From Amycolatopsis azurea DSM 43854 (lineage in GTDB: Bacteria; Actinomycetota; Actinomycetes; Mycobacteriales; Pseudonocardiaceae), in the NCBI RefSeq assembly GCF_001995215.1, contig NZ_MUXN01000002.1:284453-348452 (forward strand): a stretch of 64,000 nt of DNA. Direction: 5' to 3'. This document shows, piece after piece, positions 60,752-64,000 of the stretch; positions within the stretch are counted from its first letter, which is position 1; every line of letters starts with the position of its first letter. The position numbers and the translations under genes are program-made. The notes under the pieces were generated by a model. It searched no databases. It saw only the letters and a program-made list of their open reading frames with translations, and had not been told where the DNA came from.

Positions 60752-61942
60752 ATGTCGAACACCGATGAGGCCGTGACCGACGTCGTCGACCTCTACCGGG
60801 CGCGGGAGGAGTTCTACCGCGACCCGCAAGCCGTCATGAAATCCCTGCAGGAAGCCGGACCCGTGCACCAGGTGCGGCTGCCGTTCGATCTGCCTGCCTG
60901 GCTGGTCGTGGAGGCGGAAGCGATCCGCGAGCTGCTGTTCGATCAGACGCTGAAGGCAGGACCGCGGTTTCTCGGGGTCGCGCATCCGGACGGGGGTGGC
61001 AATTCGACACTGGGGATGCTCACCTGCGACGAGCCGCGCCACGGGCAGTTGCGGCAGATGGTCGCTGGCGCGTTCAAGCCCAGGGTCATCGCGCAGATGG
61101 CGCCTCGGCTCGAAGAGATCGCCGACGAATTGCTCGGTCAGCTCCACGAAGGCGACGAGGTCGAAATCATCGACGCGTTCGCGTACCGGTTCGCCCTGGA
61201 GATGATCATCGAGATCGTCGGCGTGCCGCTGGTCGATCGCACCCTGTTCCGGCACTGGACCAACGAAACGGTGAGCGACGGCGACGACTCGGACGCCATC
61301 AGGGCGGCACGGGAACATCTGGAAGACGTGCTGCGCCGGACCTTGCGCGACGGTGACGGAACCAGCCTCGCCGAGCGGATGGCGAAGGCGGAAGGACCCG
61401 ACGGCGCCTCCCCGATGACCTTCGACGAGCTGGTCTCGATGGTGTACCTGCTGCTGATCGCGGGTCACGAAAGCTCGACCAACCTGATCGCGAACACGCT
61501 GGTGACGGTGCTCGAATCGGAGGAACTGACCGCCGAGGTCCGGTCGGGGAACGTGGACTACGAGACGCTCGTCGAAGAGTCGCTGCGGTTCGACACGCCG
61601 CTGATGATCTCGACGAGCCGGATCACCACGTGCCCGGTCTCCGTCGGCGGGAAGACGATCCCCGAGGACGAGATGATCTTCTTCTCGTGGGCCGCCGCCG
61701 AACGCGATCCGTCCACAATGGACAAGCCGGACGAGTTCGACCCGCATCGCAAGCGCAGCCGGACGCTGGCTTTCGGCGCCGGTACGCATTACTGCCTCGG
61801 TGCGAACCTCGCCCGGCTGGAGGCCGTGGTGGCACTGCGGGAACTCTTCACCAGGTTCCCCGCCATGCGGCTGGCCAAGCCGCCCAAGCGGTGGGCCAGC
61901 ACGGTGACCCGGGGGATCGAAAGCCTGTTCATCCGCTTGTAG
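60752..61942 (+). CDS. Cytochrome P450
   Basis: A 396-residue bacterial P450. The I-helix oxygen-activation motif reads AGHESST, the K-helix ExxR is EESLR and the haem ligand is Cys348 in FGAGTHYCLGANLARLE. It needs separate ferredoxin and reductase, none of which are in view. GGAAGGA precedes the ATG. Placement within the tightly packed operon (18 bp after the ligase, 19 bp before the reductase) makes it a tailoring enzyme of the AHBA pathway. Confidence 0.93.
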   Translation: MSNTDEAVTDVVDLYRAREEFYRDPQAVMKSLQEAGPVHQVRLPFDLPAWLVVEAEAIRELLFDQTLKAGPRFLGVAHPDGGGNSTLGMLTCDEPRHGQLRQMVAGAFKPRVIAQMAPRLEEIADELLGQLHEGDEVEIIDAFAYRFALEMIIEIVGVPLVDRTLFRHWTNETVSDGDDSDAIRAAREHLEDVLRRTLRDGDGTSLAERMAKAEGPDGASPMTFDELVSMVYLLLIAGHESSTNLIANTLVTVLESEELTAEVRSGNVDYETLVEESLRFDTPLMISTSRITTCPVSVGGKTIPEDEMIFFSWAAAERDPSTMDKPDEFDPHRKRSRTLAFGAGTHYCLGANLARLEAVVALRELFTRFPAMRLAKPPKRWASTVTRGIESLFIRL

Positions 61943-61961
61943 CCGCGAAGGAGTGAAGCTG

Positions 61962-62915
61962 ATGGTGGACACCGGGAAACGGCCGCTCGGCCGGACCGGG
62001 CTGACCGTGTCCCCGGTGACGGTGGGCGCGGCGGGCTGGCGACATTGGGCCGACGGTTCCGGACCGACTCGCGCGCGCACCGCGGAGCTGATGCGCCGCC
62101 TGGTGAAGGACGGCCGGATCACCGTGGTGGACACCTCGAACAACTATGGCGAAGGAGAGAGCGAGCGGCGGATCGGTGGTGTGCTGGCCGAACTCGGCGG
62201 CACACCACCGGGTTTCCTGGTACAGACCAAGGCGGACCGGCATTTCACCGGGGATTTCTCCGGTGCGCGGATGCGTGAGTCGCTTCGCGAAAGCCTGGAC
62301 CGGCTGGGGCTGGACCGGCTGCCGATGTGCTATCTCCATGACCCCGAACACACGTCGTACGACGGGGTCCTCGGGCGTGGCGGGGCGGTCGAAGCGCTGC
62401 TCGAAGCCAGGGACGAAGGTCTCATCGAGCATCTCGGCGTCGCCGGTGGACCGACCCCGCTGCTGTGCGATCTGGTGGCAACCGGTCACTTCGAGGCCCT
62501 GATCACCCACAACCGCTGGACGCTGGTGGACCGGTCGGCGGACAAGCTGCTGGACCTGGCCGCCGAACGCGGTCTCGGGGTGTTCAACGCCGCGCCGTAC
62601 GGAGGCGGGCTGCTGACCGCCTGGCCGCTGGAGCGGACCCACTACGCGTACCGGGAGGCACCGCCCGCCCTCCTCGCGGCGGCGGACGCGATCGGGCGGC
62701 TGTGTGCGGAGGCGGGGGTGCCGATCGCGGCGGCTGCGCTGCGGTGGTCACTTCGGGATCCGCGGATCACGTCGACGATCGTCGGCGCGGCGAGCCTGGG
62801 CAGCTATGAACGGACGCTGGCGCTGGCCGGCACGGTGATCGAAGACGCGCTGATGACCGAGATCGCCGCGGTTTCACTGGATGAGCGCACCTGGCAGGAC
62901 AGTCCGGCCGGGTAA
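61962..62915 (+). CDS. Aldo/keto reductase
   Basis: A 317-residue NADPH-dependent oxidoreductase. The catalytic tetrad is Asp57, Tyr62 (NYGEGESE), Lys90 (QTKAD) and His126 (YLHDPE). It is close to the aldose-dehydrogenase/pyridoxal-type AKR branch. AAGGAG at 61947-61952 favours the ATG at 61962 over a GTG at 61953. In the cluster it could reduce a carbonyl of the intermediate or act on a sugar. Confidence 0.88.
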   Translation: MVDTGKRPLGRTGLTVSPVTVGAAGWRHWADGSGPTRARTAELMRRLVKDGRITVVDTSNNYGEGESERRIGGVLAELGGTPPGFLVQTKADRHFTGDFSGARMRESLRESLDRLGLDRLPMCYLHDPEHTSYDGVLGRGGAVEALLEARDEGLIEHLGVAGGPTPLLCDLVATGHFEALITHNRWTLVDRSADKLLDLAAERGLGVFNAAPYGGGLLTAWPLERTHYAYREAPPALLAAADAIGRLCAEAGVPIAAAALRWSLRDPRITSTIVGAASLGSYERTLALAGTVIEDALMTEIAAVSLDERTWQDSPAG

Positions 62916-62930
62916 GCCGAGGAGGATGGG

Positions 62931-64000
62931 ATGAGCAAGCGACCACGTGCCCGAGTCGCCACCGGACTGGTGGAGGGTGAGGCGGGGGACGGGATCTTCG
63001 CGTTCCGGGGTATCCCGTTCGCCGCTCCGCCGGTCGGCGCGAACCGCTTCACCGAGCCCCGGCCGGCGTCGCCGTGGGACGGGGTCCGCGATGTCGCCGG
63101 GTTCGGCACCGCGCCGCCCGGCCCGCAGGCACCGACGACCGATGACGAATGGCTGACCCTGGCGGTCTGGACACCGGAACTCGGTGCTGCCGGGTTGCCG
63201 GTGATCGTGTGGATCACCGGCGGGGCGTACCTGCAGTGCACCACCGCGAATCCGCATTTCGACGGGGCGAGGCTCGCGGGCGGCGGTGCGGTGGTGGTCA
63301 GCGTCAACTACCGCGTCGGGGCCGAAGGGTGGGCCCATGTCGACGGTCACCCGGACAACCGCGGGCTGCTCGACCAGATCGCCGCGCTGCGGTGGGTGAA
63401 GGACAACATCGAGGCTTTCGGGGGCGATCCCGGCAACGTCACGGTGTACGGCCAGTCGGCCGGTGCCGGTTCGTGCGCGGCCCTGCTGGTGATGCCGAGG
63501 GCGGCCGGGCTGTTCGAGCGCGCCATCCTGCAGAGCCTGCCCGGCACGTACTTCACGCCGGAACTGGCCGCGGACGTGACCAGGCACATCCGCGCCGAGG
63601 CCGGGGTCCGGGAGCTCGCCGACGTGGATCCGCCGCGGTTGCTGGCGGCGGTGATGGCGGTGAGCGAGCGGATGGACTCGCGGTGGGGCCCCGTCGCCCA
63701 CACTCCGACGCCCTTCTCCCCGGTGGTGGACGGCGAGATCCTGCCCGTCGACCCCTGGGAAGGACTCGCTTCGGGGCGAGCGAATCGGGTCCCGATGCTG
63801 CTCGGTCACACCCGTGACGACGCCAGGATGCTCGCCGCCCGGCTCGGTCCCGCCGAAGACGCCGCGGTGGAGGAGCTGATCGGCGCCCTCGTGCCGACCG
63901 TGGACGCGGACCGCTACCGCGCGGAGTTCCCCGGGCTCGACGCGGCCGGGCTGCGGGAGATCGCCCTGGGGGACTGGCTGCTGCGGATGCCGACGCTGAG
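62931..64000 (+). CDS. Type-B carboxylesterase (partial, runs off the window)
   Basis: The first 356 residues of an alpha/beta hydrolase of the carboxylesterase B group. FRGIPFAAPPVGANRF is the canonical start, the oxyanion region VIVWITGGAYLQ is changed (usual form HGGG), and the nucleophile is Ser176 in VYGQSAGAGS, where most relatives have GESAGA. AGGAGG precedes the ATG at 62931. It may hydrolyse or form an ester or amide on the pathway product, or protect against it. The acid and His of the triad lie near or past the end of the window. Confidence 0.87.
   Translation, partial: MSKRPRARVATGLVEGEAGDGIFAFRGIPFAAPPVGANRFTEPRPASPWDGVRDVAGFGTAPPGPQAPTTDDEWLTLAVWTPELGAAGLPVIVWITGGAYLQCTTANPHFDGARLAGGGAVVVSVNYRVGAEGWAHVDGHPDNRGLLDQIAALRWVKDNIEAFGGDPGNVTVYGQSAGAGSCAALLVMPRAAGLFERAILQSLPGTYFTPELAADVTRHIRAEAGVRELADVDPPRLLAAVMAVSERMDSRWGPVAHTPTPFSPVVDGEILPVDPWEGLASGRANRVPMLLGHTRDDARMLAARLGPAEDAAVEELIGALVPTVDADRYRAEFPGLDAAGLREIALGDWLLRMPTL

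Noticed and set aside
58694..62143. An 1149-codon open frame on the minus strand across the AHBA operon
   Set aside because: It is the complement of RifM, ligase and P450 genes whose motifs are all clear on the plus strand; its own translation has no recognisable domain.
56198..64000. Complete ansamycin cluster
   Set aside because: Only RifK- and RifM-like AHBA genes are visible. No PKS module, amide synthase or other AHBA genes are in the window, so no product class can be claimed.
1..64000. tRNA, rRNA or riboswitch genes
   Set aside because: No cloverleaf with the invariant loop bases, no rRNA segments and no recognisable riboswitch core were found on reading the gaps; small unknown RNAs cannot be excluded.

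Overview
The window is high-GC DNA with dense, often overlapping genes, Shine-Dalgarno led GTG/ATG starts and many Pseudonocardiaceae-type families (AfsR-like regulators, MT0933-type small proteins, DUF1501/DUF1800 pair, AHBA synthase). The best guess is an Amycolatopsis-like actinomycete chromosome. No rRNA, tRNA, CRISPR array, transposase or phage gene was seen. What stands out between genes is a rich set of long palindromic repeats, described here as families A, B, C and D plus one MITE-like element.

Region by region. 1-6.5 kb: tail of a sensor kinase, a DUF1501/DUF1800 secreted pair, then an ABC exporter (one ATPase, two permeases) converging on a LuxR-type two-component system. 6.8-9.1 kb: a TauE/SafE exporter and alanine dehydrogenase. 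9.3-14.2 kb: a MocR regulator with an amidohydrolase, a DUF3311 protein and a sodium:solute symporter. 14.4-18.8 kb: an OmpA-like lipoprotein, two small proteins, and an iclR-cobS-cobT operon. 18.9-27.2 kb: taurine/sulfoacetaldehyde catabolism (xsc, tpa, pta) with a YeiH-type exporter, a LysR regulator and an amino-acid permease. With ald and tauE this gives a coherent route: tpa moves the amino group of taurine to pyruvate, ald recycles the alanine, xsc makes acetyl phosphate plus sulfite, pta makes acetyl-CoA, and the exporters could dispose of sulfite or sulfate.

27.2-47.7 kb is accessory. It has a second ABC exporter, a three-gene operon of unknown acidic/helical proteins, a secreted GH27 alpha-galactosidase, and a deletion scar in which a methyltransferase is fused to the tail of a SulP transporter and followed by a cut-off CBS domain. 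There are also several regulator/efflux pairs (AraC with quinone oxidoreductase, RHH-VOC-MFS, XRE-cupin with MFS), flavin enzymes and a beta-carbonic anhydrase. 47.8-56.1 kb holds an EstB-type serine hydrolase, an AfsR-like regulator with a TetX-like monooxygenase, and a secreted GH15 glucoamylase.

56.2 kb to the end looks like the edge of a secondary-metabolite cluster: a divergent O-methyltransferase, then a tightly packed run of a RifK-like 3-amino-5-hydroxybenzoate (AHBA) synthase, a RifM-like phosphatase, a stand-alone adenylating ligase, a P450, an aldo/keto reductase and a type-B carboxylesterase that runs off the window. No polyketide synthase is present in the visible part, and the remaining AHBA genes must lie outside if they exist. 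This cluster, the three-gene unknown operon and the repeat families are the most interesting leads.
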